Part shown: in pieces, positions 15,920 to 24,013 of the stretch
How positions within the stretch are numbered: position 1 is the first letter of the stretch
How the letters are laid out: the number at the start of each line of letters is the position of its first letter
NCBI RefSeq assembly: GCF_029961145.1
Contig: NZ_JASBRG010000007.1
Location: 1,933,487 to 1,997,486, forward strand
Origin: Pinibacter soli
GTDB taxonomy: Bacteria > Bacteroidota > Bacteroidia > Chitinophagales > Chitinophagaceae
Direction: 5' to 3'
Length of the DNA: 64,000 nucleotides
Program-made: the position numbers and the translations under genes
Notes under the pieces: generated by a model
Seen by the model: the letters and a program-made list of their open reading frames with translations, nothing else
What the model was told of the DNA's origin: nothing
Databases searched by the model: none

Positions 15920-18523
15920 ATGGCAAAAGCAACTGGCACTGAAACTCCGTTAATGCAACAGCACAATGCAATTAAAAAGCGCTACCCTGACGCAGTTTTG
16001 TTGTTTCGTGTGGGTGACTTTTACGAAACCTTTGGCGGAGATGCCATTATTGCCTCTCAAGTGCTCGGTATTACGCTTACCAAACGGAACAACGGTTCGC
16101 CTTCTTCCAGCGAATTGGCGGGCTTTCCTCACCACGCGATGGATACCTATTTGCATAAACTGGTGAAAGCCGGCTATCGCGTTGCCGTTTGTGACCAGCT
16201 GGAAGATCCCAAAACTGTAAAAGGTATTGTAAAACGTGGTGTTACTGAAATGGTGACGCCAGGTACGGCGACAAACGATAAATTACTTGAGCACAACAGC
16301 AATAACTTTTTGGCCGCACTTCATTTTGTTGACGAAGATAAATACGGCATTGCTTTCCTGGATATTTCTACGGGTGAGTTTTTTCTTGCAGAAGGTGATC
16401 GCGAGTATGCAGACAAACTCCTGCAGAGTTTCAAACCTGCTGAGGTCATTTTTCAGCGCCACAGACAAAAACAATTCAAAGAATTTTTTGGAAGTAAATT
16501 TTATACCTACACGCTCGATGAATGGATCTTCCAGGACGTGTATGCGCAGGAAACTTTGCTAAAACATTTCCAAACGCATTCCTTAAAAGGTTTTGGCGTT
16601 GAAGAACTGTCTGGCGGATTGATTGCAGCGGGTGCTGTTTTGCATTATTTGAGAGATACGGAGCATCCAAACCTGCAACACATTGCGAGCATGCAACGCA
16701 TTGATCGTGATGATTTTTTATGGATGGACCGCTTTACGATTCGCAATCTTGAATTGCTTGGCAGCGGCGTGGAAAACGGGCAAACGCTTTTGCGTACGCT
16801 CGATAACACGGTTTCGCCCATGGGCGCAAGGCTGCTGAAACGCTGGCTTGTTTTTCCTTTAAAAGATATTACCAAAATAAATGAGCGTCTTGATCTTGTT
16901 GAGTATTTGATCAAAGACGTAGATGCCAGAACCAAACTTTCGCAGCTCATCAAACAGTGCGGTGATGTTGAAAGATTGGTGAGCAAAATTCCTTTGAAGA
17001 AGATCAACCCACGTGAAGTGGCTCAGATCGGAAGAGGGCTCCAACAAGTAGATACGATCAAAAAGTTGTGTGCGGAAAGTGAAAATAGTTATTTGAAAAG
17101 ATTGGGTGATGCGCTGAACCCATGTCATTATATTGAAGAAAAAATTCAGAAAGAGATTACTGAGAATCCACCTGCGACTGCCGTTAAAGGTGGCATGATA
17201 GCAAGTGGTATTAGCAACGAACTGGATGATTTGCGCAACATCGCTTCTAACGGCAAACAATATCTTACGCAACTGCAGCAAAAGGAAGCCGAAGAAACGA
17301 GCATTTCTTCTTTGAAGATCGGCTTCAATAACGTGTTTGGCTATTTCCTCGAAGTAACGAATACTCACAAAGATAAAGTGCCTGCAACCTGGACGCGCAA
17401 GCAAACACTTGCAAATGCTGAGCGCTACATCACTCCGGAACTAAAGGAGTACGAAGAAAAAATTACAGGTGCTGAGGATAAAATTTATCAGCTCGAAATG
17501 TCTTTGTACGAAGCGTTGCTGAATGAATTGCAAACCTACCTTGCTCCTATTCAAACGAACGGTAACATACTTGCTATTATCGATTGTTTGCTTTGTTTTG
17601 CATACAATGCGAATCATTTTAATTACAAAAAACCATTGCTGCATGAAGGCCACGAACTGGTAATTAAAGAGGGGCGTCATCCGGTGATTGAACGAAATTT
17701 GGGAACAGGTGAAACTTACATCGCCAATGATATTGAGCTGAATAAAACCGAGCAGCAGATCATTATCCTAACTGGGCCAAACATGAGTGGTAAGAGTGCG
17801 TTGCTTCGCCAAACGGCACTTATTACATTGATGGCGCATATCGGAAGTTTTGTTCCTGCTTCAGATGCATTTGTTCCGTTGACAGATAAGATATTCACAC
17901 GTGTAGGAGCCTCTGATAATTTGAGTGGTGGTGAGTCTACTTTCATGGTGGAAATGAATGAAACTGCCAGCATTATCAACAACATTACAGACAGAAGTCT
18001 GATCCTGCTAGATGAAATCGGCCGCGGAACATCCACGTATGATGGTATTTCAATTGCATGGAGCATTGTAGAATTTTTACAAAAGTCGCCTTGTCAGCCA
18101 AAGACTTTATTTGCCACCCACTATCATGAATTGAATGAGCTGGAGAACAAATTAAACAGCGTAAAAAATTATCACGTTACCAATAAAGAGGTCGGCAATA
18201 AAATTATCTTCCTTCGCAAACTGGCTCCGGGCGGCAGTACGCACAGCTTCGGTATTCATGTGGCAAAAATGGCTGGCATGCCGCCTGCGCTTATTGATCG
18301 TGCAAATGATGTGTTGAAGCAACTGGAATCAAAGCACGTCGATGAAAGCATAGAAGATCAGGTGAAACAGATTGCAATGCCTAAAATGCAGCTTTCTATT
18401 TTCGATGCACATTCACAAACATTTGAAGAAATTCGCGGTTTGCTGAATAACATTGATATTAACAGATTGACTCCGGTAGAAGCGTTGCTGAAGTTGCAAG
18501 AGATTAAGGAGAGAGTGAAATAA
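15920..18523 (+). CDS. mutS: DNA mismatch repair protein MutS
   Basis: An 867-residue mismatch-recognition ATPase started at ATG 15920 (MAKATGTETPLMQQHNAIKK). The mismatch-binding Phe-x-Glu motif is in VGDFYETFGGDA (about residues 34-36). The lever and clamp domains follow, then the ATPase with Walker A TGPNMSGKSALLRQ (about 618-631), Walker B ILLDEIGRGTST and the helix-turn-helix dimer region near HVAKMAGMP. Length is normal for MutS1. mutL is not in the window. It is convergent with a small lipoprotein gene, with a strong terminator between them. Confidence 0.99.
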   Translation: MAKATGTETPLMQQHNAIKKRYPDAVLLFRVGDFYETFGGDAIIASQVLGITLTKRNNGSPSSSELAGFPHHAMDTYLHKLVKAGYRVAVCDQLEDPKTVKGIVKRGVTEMVTPGTATNDKLLEHNSNNFLAALHFVDEDKYGIAFLDISTGEFFLAEGDREYADKLLQSFKPAEVIFQRHRQKQFKEFFGSKFYTYTLDEWIFQDVYAQETLLKHFQTHSLKGFGVEELSGGLIAAGAVLHYLRDTEHPNLQHIASMQRIDRDDFLWMDRFTIRNLELLGSGVENGQTLLRTLDNTVSPMGARLLKRWLVFPLKDITKINERLDLVEYLIKDVDARTKLSQLIKQCGDVERLVSKIPLKKINPREVAQIGRGLQQVDTIKKLCAESENSYLKRLGDALNPCHYIEEKIQKEITENPPATAVKGGMIASGISNELDDLRNIASNGKQYLTQLQQKEAEETSISSLKIGFNNVFGYFLEVTNTHKDKVPATWTRKQTLANAERYITPELKEYEEKITGAEDKIYQLEMSLYEALLNELQTYLAPIQTNGNILAIIDCLLCFAYNANHFNYKKPLLHEGHELVIKEGRHPVIERNLGTGETYIANDIELNKTEQQIIILTGPNMSGKSALLRQTALITLMAHIGSFVPASDAFVPLTDKIFTRVGASDNLSGGESTFMVEMNETASIINNITDRSLILLDEIGRGTSTYDGISIAWSIVEFLQKSPCQPKTLFATHYHELNELENKLNSVKNYHVTNKEVGNKIIFLRKLAPGGSTHSFGIHVAKMAGMPPALIDRANDVLKQLESKHVDESIEDQVKQIAMPKMQLSIFDAHSQTFEEIRGLLNNIDINRLTPVEALLKLQEIKERVK

Positions 18524-18559
18524 TTTGAAAATGTGGGAATTTGAAAATTTGAAAATTGT
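18522..18559. repeat. AAATTTGA-word array after mutS
   Basis: Starts at the mutS stop codon (18521-18523) and is identical over 38 bases to 13426-13463. There is no inverse partner here. A weak copy of the ATGATTTT element follows at about 18598-18637. Confidence 0.85.
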
Positions 18560-18637
18560 AGGGGCGAATCGCATTTGCCCTCATTGAGAAACAAAGAACC
18601 CGGATTTTTATGATTTTGATAATTGTTGATGATTTTA

Positions 18638-18683
18638 AATAAAGAGAAAAGCAGCTAATTATTTGGCTGCTTTTCTCTTTATT
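18638..18683. terminator. Bidirectional terminator, mutS / lipoprotein
   Basis: Perfect 18-bp inverted arms (AATAAAGAGAAAAGCAGC at 18638-18655 and its complement at 18666-18683) enclose a 10-nt loop. The arms are A/T-rich at their outer ends, so both strands have a U-run, as expected between convergent genes. Confidence 0.85.
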
Positions 18684-18702
18684 ATTTGATATGATTGATT
18701 AT

Positions 18703-19107
18703 CTAATGCAATGGATCAGCATCTATTAAGACAATTTTAGCATTTAGGGGTGCATTCGGCGGCGTCAATGTGCCGCCAAAAACATCCGATATTGAAATGG
18801 TAACATTTCCGGTTCTATGCGTTACCACATATGAAAATGCGTCGTATGTTTCAGGTAGTGCATCATAGTTGGTTCCATCAAATTGAATGTAAGCTAACAC
18901 TCCGCCGTTTGTATTCATATAAGCATCAAGCTCGGGTACTGGAATATTAATGGAAGCTGTTTTATTGTCACTGCTTAAGGTCCAGGCATTAGGCTGTAAC
19001 GTAAATAAAACGGAATACGCCTGCTTTACTTGTTGCACTTCTGTTTTCGTACATGCACTAAACGCAAATATTGAGAATAGTGATAAAGCGATGATCGATA
19101 GTTTCAT
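18703..19107 (-). CDS. Small lipoprotein of unknown function
   Basis: A 134-residue protein with lipoprotein signal and lipobox AFSAC (Cys19). The mature part is beta-rich (SVLFTLQPNAWTLSSDN, then TGNVTISISDVFGGTL) without recognisable catalytic residues. It is monocistronic, convergent with mutS, and separated from the cysteine desulfurase gene by a long inverted repeat. Probably an outer-membrane or periplasmic protein; role unknown. Confidence 0.8.
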   Translation of the reverse strand: MKLSIIALSLFSIFAFSACTKTEVQQVKQAYSVLFTLQPNAWTLSSDNKTASINIPVPELDAYMNTNGGVLAYIQFDGTNYDALPETYDAFSYVVTHRTGNVTISISDVFGGTLTPPNAPLNAKIVLIDADPLH

Positions 19108-19216
19108 AACTGGATGTTTTTTACAAAAATTATCTATCTATAGGAAGATTTAAAACGACAAATGTTTAATCGTCGCGTAAATAATTATGCAAAAAGCGAA
19201 CCAAGGATGCTGAAAG

Positions 19217-19293
19217 CTCAATGCAAAACGCCTAACGCTTAACGCAAGGTGTTGCACCAGAACTGCGTTAGGCATTAGGCGTTGAGCGTTGAG
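19217..19293. repeat. Inverted arms of AACGCCT/TTAACGC words after cysteine desulfurase
   Basis: Left arm 19217-19245 and right arm 19265-19293 are 29-bp near-complements built from 7-bp words such as AACGCCT and GCGTTGA. A small hairpin (GGTG TTG CACC) sits in the loop. The right arm ends 2 nt from the TAA of the cysteine desulfurase gene, so it may double as its terminator. Confidence 0.85.
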
Positions 19294-19295
19294 CC

Positions 19296-20423
19296 TTATA
19301 CCAGCCCTTTCAATTTCTCCACCACTGCATCCACCTCTTCCTTCGTATTGTGTTTGCTGAAGGAGAAACGAACAGGAACCTGGTTAGGATTGTTGTTGAT
19401 GGCGCGTATTACGTGCGAGCCAATGTCTACGCCACTTGTACAGGCACTTCCGCCTGATACGCAAATATGATTAATATCCAGATTGAACAAGATCATTTCA
19501 GACTTTTCATTCTTAGGAAATGAAACGTTCAAAACTGTATACAAACTTCTTCCGTCCACATCACCATTAAAACTCAGACCGGAAAAATTCTTTTGCAATT
19601 GTTCCTTCATGTAAGTCTTAAGGTCTTTGATGTAAGCGCTGTCTTTTTCGTAGTTAGCTGTTGCGATTTCCAATGCTTTTGCAAAACCAACAATGCCGTA
19701 AAGATTTTCAGTACCGGCACGCATATTACGCTCTTGCGAACCGCCGTGTATGTAAGGTTTAATCTTTACATTTTCATTTATGTACAAAATACCAACGCCT
19801 TTAGGGCCATGGAATTTGTGACCGGCGCCGGTTATAAAGTGTACCGGTGTATTACGCAAATCAAATGGGTAGTGTCCTACCGTTTGTACCGTATCTGAAT
19901 GGAATATTGCATTATACTTTTGACAAAGATCACCTACCGCGTGCAAATCAAGTAAATTACCAATTTCGTTATTGGCATGCATCAACGTCACCAACGATCT
20001 TTCTTCGCTATCTGCCAACAATTTTTCCAGATCTTCGAGATCAATGTGACCACTTGGCAACACCTTTACAAAGCTGAGCTTTATCTCATCGTTGTGATGT
20101 AAGTATTCTACAGAATGTAATGTGGCGTGATGCTCTATTGGAGAAGAAATAATGTGTTTGCAACCGAGATCTCTGATCGCAGCAGTGATAATCGTGTTGC
20201 TGCTTTCCGTTCCGCCGGAAGTGAAAAAGATTTCAGCGGGATGTGCATTCAGGATTTTTGCAACGGACTTGCGTGCGTTTTCAATAGCAAGCCTGCTTTC
20301 GCGGCCATAGGAGTATATAGAAGATGGGTTACCAAATTTTTCAGTCAGGTAAGGCATCATTGCTTCAAGAACCGAAGGGTCCAGTGAAGTGGTAGCGGCA
20401 TTATCGAAATATATTCTTTGCAC
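19296..20423 (-). CDS. Cysteine desulfurase (IscS/NifS class)
   Basis: A 375-residue PLP enzyme that takes sulfur from cysteine for Fe-S clusters and thio-modification of tRNA. Start is GTG at 20423 (MQRIYFDNAATTSLDPSV). Visible are the TSGGTESSNT and HANNEIGN cofactor segments, His99 (IEHHA), PLP-binding Lys203 in GAGHKFHGPKG, and the active-site cysteine loop SGGSACTSG with Cys328. It is slightly shorter than E. coli IscS. It stands alone, without iscU or sufE beside it. Confidence 0.96.
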   Translation of the reverse strand: MQRIYFDNAATTSLDPSVLEAMMPYLTEKFGNPSSIYSYGRESRLAIENARKSVAKILNAHPAEIFFTSGGTESSNTIITAAIRDLGCKHIISSPIEHHATLHSVEYLHHNDEIKLSFVKVLPSGHIDLEDLEKLLADSEERSLVTLMHANNEIGNLLDLHAVGDLCQKYNAIFHSDTVQTVGHYPFDLRNTPVHFITGAGHKFHGPKGVGILYINENVKIKPYIHGGSQERNMRAGTENLYGIVGFAKALEIATANYEKDSAYIKDLKTYMKEQLQKNFSGLSFNGDVDGRSLYTVLNVSFPKNEKSEMILFNLDINHICVSGGSACTSGVDIGSHVIRAINNNPNQVPVRFSFSKHNTKEEVDAVVEKLKGLV

Positions 20424-20454
20424 GATCTGTTTAATTTAGGTTTCAAAGAAGGTG

Positions 20455-20462
20455 CAAATTTA
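20455..20462 (-). promoter_or_regulatory. Putative -7 element of the cysteine desulfurase gene
   Basis: TAAATTTG followed by CACC on the minus strand, 31 nt before the GTG start. No good -33 element is seen. Confidence 0.45.
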
Positions 20463-20543
20463 CAAAAGAACGGGTATTAAAAACGAACGCAGCTTATTCT
20501 GACCGCCGTTAACAAGAAGATTTTTACAAACCCTCTTTAAAAC

Positions 20544-20557
20544 ATGACGATCGTCAT
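20544..20557. repeat. ATGACGATCGTCAT palindrome with ATCTGCGTTACG flank
   Basis: A perfect 14-bp palindrome next to ATCTGCGTTACG, a diverged arm of the AACGCAGATTTTCATGA element seen better at 44119-44170. It lies between the glmM stop and the cysteine desulfurase promoter. Confidence 0.5.
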
Positions 20558-20590
20558 AATCTGCGTTACGAAAAATAAATAAATTTCGGC

Positions 20591-21973
20591 CTATGCCATA
20601 AACTCTTTTATATCATGCATCAAGCGCAGTGCGATATTATTAGCAGTAGTTTCGAAATTGCTTTCTGCGTAAATACGAATAATCGGCTCCGTGTTGGAAG
20701 TGCGTAAATGCACCCAATCCTGGTCAAATTCAATCTTCAAACCGTCTTCTGTATTAACAGGTTGCTTTTTGTATTTCGCTTTAATTTTCTCGAAAATATC
20801 CTTTACATCTACACCATTATTCAGTTCCATTTTGTTTTTAGAAATGAAATAGTCAGGGTATTTTGCTCTGAAAGACTTCATGCCATTTTTGTGCTGAGCC
20901 AATGAACTAAGGAACAAACCGATGCCAATCAGCGCATCACGACCGTAGTGAAGATCAGGAACGATAATGCCGCCGTTTCCTTCACCGCCGATAACTGCAT
21001 TCATTTCTTTCATTCTGTTTACTACATTCACTTCACCTACGGCAGAAGGGAAATATTCTCCGCCGTGGTGCAACGTAATTTCCTTCAAAGCTTTTGTAGA
21101 AGACATGTTGGAAACTGTGTTGCCTTTCTTTTTGCTTAAAACATAATCTGCAACAGCAACGAGTGTGAACTCTTCGCCAAACATGCTGCCATCTTCGCAT
21201 ACAAAGCAAAGGCGGTCAACATCAGGATCAACTGCTATACCAAATGACGCTCCGTGTTTTTTAACTTCAGCGCTAAGGCTGGTTAGATTTTCCGGTAATG
21301 GCTCAGGGTTATGAGCAAATTTTCCAGTAATCTCACTATTGATCACAACAACTTCCTGAACGCCCAAAGCTTCGAGCAGCTTTGGTATTGCAGTTGCGCC
21401 AGTCGAGTTGATCGCATCAACAACAACTTTGTATCCTTTAGCGGCAATGGCTTCTTTATTTACCAAAGGATAATTTACAATAGCCTCAATATGTTTTTGC
21501 AAATAAGTATCGTTAACTGTATAGCTACCCAATTTATCTACAGGAGCAAATTTGTAGGAATCTTTTGCAGCCAGTTCAAGAATTGTAGCGCCTGCCTCAG
21601 CACTGATGAATTCACCTTCGCTGTTCAACAGTTTCAGTGCGTTCCATTCTCTAGGATTGTGACTTGCAGTTATAATAATACCGCCGTCGGCTCCCTCCCA
21701 TTTTACAGCCATTTCAACTGTAGGTGTAGTAGAAAGACCAAGGTCTACAACGTTGAGGCCCAGCCCCATTAAGGTGTTTACTGCAAGTTGGCTTACCATT
21801 TCTCCGCTTATTCTTCCATCACGGCCAATAACCACTTTCTTACCATTGTTTTTTTCTATTAGCCAGGTCCCATACGCAGCTGTAAATTTTACCACATCAA
21901 GTGGAGTCAAATTTTCAGACGGGTTGCCCCCAACAGTTCCTCTGATGCCGGAAATACTTTTAATCAATGCCAC
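20591..21973 (-). CDS. glmM: Phosphoglucosamine mutase
   Basis: A 460-residue hexosephosphate mutase. It starts with GTG at 21973 (MALIKSISGIRGTVGG), matching the conserved N-terminus of Bacteroidota GlmM. The phosphoserine loop TASHNP has Ser104; the metal site DPDVDRL and the substrate-binding GEGNGG follow; the phosphate-binding RTSNTEPIIRIYAE is near the end. GlmM makes glucosamine-1-phosphate for UDP-GlcNAc and peptidoglycan. A phosphomannomutase or phosphoglucomutase activity is the main alternative, but the N-terminus favours GlmM. Confidence 0.92.
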   Translation of the reverse strand: MALIKSISGIRGTVGGNPSENLTPLDVVKFTAAYGTWLIEKNNGKKVVIGRDGRISGEMVSQLAVNTLMGLGLNVVDLGLSTTPTVEMAVKWEGADGGIIITASHNPREWNALKLLNSEGEFISAEAGATILELAAKDSYKFAPVDKLGSYTVNDTYLQKHIEAIVNYPLVNKEAIAAKGYKVVVDAINSTGATAIPKLLEALGVQEVVVINSEITGKFAHNPEPLPENLTSLSAEVKKHGASFGIAVDPDVDRLCFVCEDGSMFGEEFTLVAVADYVLSKKKGNTVSNMSSTKALKEITLHHGGEYFPSAVGEVNVVNRMKEMNAVIGGEGNGGIIVPDLHYGRDALIGIGLFLSSLAQHKNGMKSFRAKYPDYFISKNKMELNNGVDVKDIFEKIKAKYKKQPVNTEDGLKIEFDQDWVHLRTSNTEPIIRIYAESNFETTANNIALRLMHDIKEFMA

Positions 21974-22442
21974 AGATCTAACGGTTTAAATTTTGTATCT
22001 AAATAAATTTCAAGTCCAATCGAATGACCAGCGCTTTTATAGGATGAGAGATTGCAAGGAGGACAAATTTAAGAATTCTACCGACCATTTCTACAGTTAA
22101 TTAGTAACATTCCATTTTTAAAAATCAATTCATTGAAAATAAACTGTTAATAATCATTAAGTAGATGTTATCTGTCGGCAATATGTTTCCCCCAAGGAGC
22201 TTATTGTAGCAAAATATATACCGTAAGTATTATTTTTTTTTATTTCGTGTCGCTGTGCTTTCAAATCTTTGCTAATACAAATGGGTCACGCAATTGGGCT
22301 CAAATTAAATTAATTTAAACTTAACACTCAAGTCTGTCCGGCCGATCTATCAACATAATACAAATTTGAATTTATTTATTTTGTAGAGTAATAAATTTCA
22401 AATCTGTATTGACTACTTTTACAGCGTTTATTACAAAAAATT
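21974..22442. other. 469 nt divergent gap, glmM / methyltransferase
   Basis: AT-rich, with no supported reading frame on either strand. It must contain promoters for both flanking genes; only a -7 element for glmM (22064-22071) could be picked out. The region also lacks the word arrays found in most other gaps. Confidence 0.4.
22064..22071 (-). promoter_or_regulatory. Putative -7 element of glmM
   Basis: TAAATTTG on the minus strand, 90 nt before the GTG start, implying a leader of about 85 nt. No clear -33 match. Confidence 0.35.
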
Positions 22443-23192
22443 ATGGACCTACAGGCTAATTGGTTTAAAGATTGGTTTAATTCACAATATTATCATCAGT
22501 TATATTTTAAGAGAGATGAAAAGGAAGCTGCGGAGTTTATCCACTTGCTAATCGAAAAATTAAACCCGCCAGCCGATAGCCTTATGCTGGACGTGGCCTG
22601 CGGAAAAGGCAGGCATTCGAAAATATTGGCTAACCACGGCTTCGACATTACCGGCATTGATATTTCTCCTGACAGCATCGCAGAAGCAAAAGAATCAGAA
22701 GATGAACATCTGCATTTTTTTGTACAGGACATGCGCCTGCCGTTTATGATCAACTACTTTGACTATGCGTTTAACTTTTTTACAAGCTTCGGTTACTTCA
22801 AATCTGAGCGTGAGCATTACAATGCAATCAGATCAATTGCTCAATCGCTCAAAGCAAACGGGACGTTGATAGTAGATTATCTGAATGTGCATTACGCGGA
22901 AGATCATCTTATACACAAGGCTGACAAAGAAATTGACGGCATCAACTTCTTTATTACTAAATGGTTCGACGAAACGCATTTCTATAAAAAGATCGTGGTA
23001 GAAGACGATGACCTCACCGAGCCACTTGAATACACTGAAAAAGTTGCAAAGTTTACACTGGGCGATTTTAATGATATGTTTGCTTATTACAACCTGCAAA
23101 TTCAGGAAGTGTATGGCGATTATCATTTTGGAGCGTACGATGTGAGGAAATCACCCAGACTGATCATGATTGCAAAGAAAGTTGTGGGCTAG
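22443..23192 (+). CDS. Class I SAM-dependent methyltransferase
   Basis: A 249-residue protein. SAM motif I is LMLDVACGKGRHSKILANHG (about residues 47-66), followed by DITGIDIS with the acidic residue that binds the ribose, and motif post-II FFVQDMRLPF. The C-terminal half (EPLEYTEKVAKFTLGDFNDMF onward) resembles the small-molecule methyltransferase group. The substrate is unknown. It is followed by GAGTTAT-word repeats that begin at its stop codon. Confidence 0.88.
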   Translation: MDLQANWFKDWFNSQYYHQLYFKRDEKEAAEFIHLLIEKLNPPADSLMLDVACGKGRHSKILANHGFDITGIDISPDSIAEAKESEDEHLHFFVQDMRLPFMINYFDYAFNFFTSFGYFKSEREHYNAIRSIAQSLKANGTLIVDYLNVHYAEDHLIHKADKEIDGINFFITKWFDETHFYKKIVVEDDDLTEPLEYTEKVAKFTLGDFNDMFAYYNLQIQEVYGDYHFGAYDVRKSPRLIMIAKKVVG

Positions 23193-23338
23193 TTTTGAGT
23201 ATCGAGTTATGAGTTTTGAGTTAGTCGACTGAGCATAAATCTCTCTTGCAAAAACAAACGATATTGCACAGAAACAATTCTTAATTCTTAATTGTATCAA
23301 GCGCTCTAATTCCTAATTTCTAATTCCTAATTTCTATT
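23190..23338. repeat. GAGTTAT array followed by TAATTCC array
   Basis: GAGTTAT/GAGTTTT words run from the methyltransferase stop (about 23192-23226). A second, unrelated array of TAATTCC/TAATTTC heptamers (about 23279-23338) ends directly before the ATG of the PAP2 gene. Here the two sides of the gap carry different words rather than inverted arms. Confidence 0.8.
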
Positions 23339-23341
23339 CAA

Positions 23342-23944
23342 ATGTCTCTCCTTCAATGGCTGCAACATATAGATGAAACCGTGTTCATATTCATTCATAA
23401 TACGGCCAGTGCTCCATTCCTGGATAATTTTATGCTTTTGATGCGGAACGCAAATACGTGGATTCCGTTGTACGCTTTTATGCTGTTTTGGTGCATTAAG
23501 TTTGGAAAGCCGTATACTATTATTTTTATAGCCTGCACGCTCATCACTTTCGCCTTGGGTGATTACATCAGTTCAGGCATTATCAAAAATCTTGTTGCAC
23601 GTCCGCGTCCCTGCGATGCCGAGAGCCTCGCACCTTATATCCGACATATAATTGGCTGCGGCGGTTACTCAATGCCATCATCACATGCGACCAATCATTT
23701 TGCTTTAGCTACTTTCTGGTTTCTAGTAATAAAAAAACTTAGAGGAAGAAAATGGTACTGGCTTTGGTTCTGGGCCGCGCTGGTGGCGTATGCACAAGTG
23801 TATGTGGGCAAGCACTATCCGTTTGATGTCATTGCAGGAACGGCTTTAGGCATACTCATAGGCTTCGCAGTAAGTAAATTATTTGAGTACGCTATAAAAC
23901 GGCAGGACGAGCGTCAAAAGTCAAAAATCAAAAGTCAAAAATAG
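23342..23944 (+). CDS. PAP2-family membrane phosphatase
   Basis: A 200-residue protein with about five membrane segments. The three PAP2 motifs are present: KNLVARPRP (KX6RP type), PSSHA and VGKHYPFDVIAG, the last two carrying the catalytic histidines. The family dephosphorylates lipid phosphates such as undecaprenyl diphosphate or phosphatidate. The last nine residues (QKSKIKSQK) are encoded by an AAAAGTC array and are therefore unlikely to be functional. Confidence 0.93.
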   Translation: MSLLQWLQHIDETVFIFIHNTASAPFLDNFMLLMRNANTWIPLYAFMLFWCIKFGKPYTIIFIACTLITFALGDYISSGIIKNLVARPRPCDAESLAPYIRHIIGCGGYSMPSSHATNHFALATFWFLVIKKLRGRKWYWLWFWAALVAYAQVYVGKHYPFDVIAGTALGILIGFAVSKLFEYAIKRQDERQKSKIKSQK

Positions 23945-24008
23945 CTTCAGTGCTACATTCGCTTTTGGATTTTACTTTTTGAATTTTGAATTTTAACTTT
24001 TGAATTTC
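23914..24008. repeat. Inverted AAAAGTC/AAAAATC arrays, PAP2 / ArnT-like
   Basis: The left arm (23914-23942) lies within the 3' end of the PAP2 gene and includes its TAG stop. The right arm (23968-24008) is built of the inverse words (ACTTTTT, GAATTTT) and ends 6 nt before the next ATG. Confidence 0.85.
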
Positions 24009-24013
24009 ACAAT

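Noticed and set aside
16859..17404. 181-codon minus-strand frame inside mutS
   Set aside because: Shadow of mutS; no homologous features.
15060..19200. tRNA or rRNA genes in gaps
   Set aside because: No T-loop-like GTTCGA consensus with matching acceptor stems and no rRNA-like sequence was found in this or other gaps.
21311..21772. 153-codon plus-strand frame opposite glmM
   Set aside because: Antisense shadow of a clear GlmM frame with no family features.
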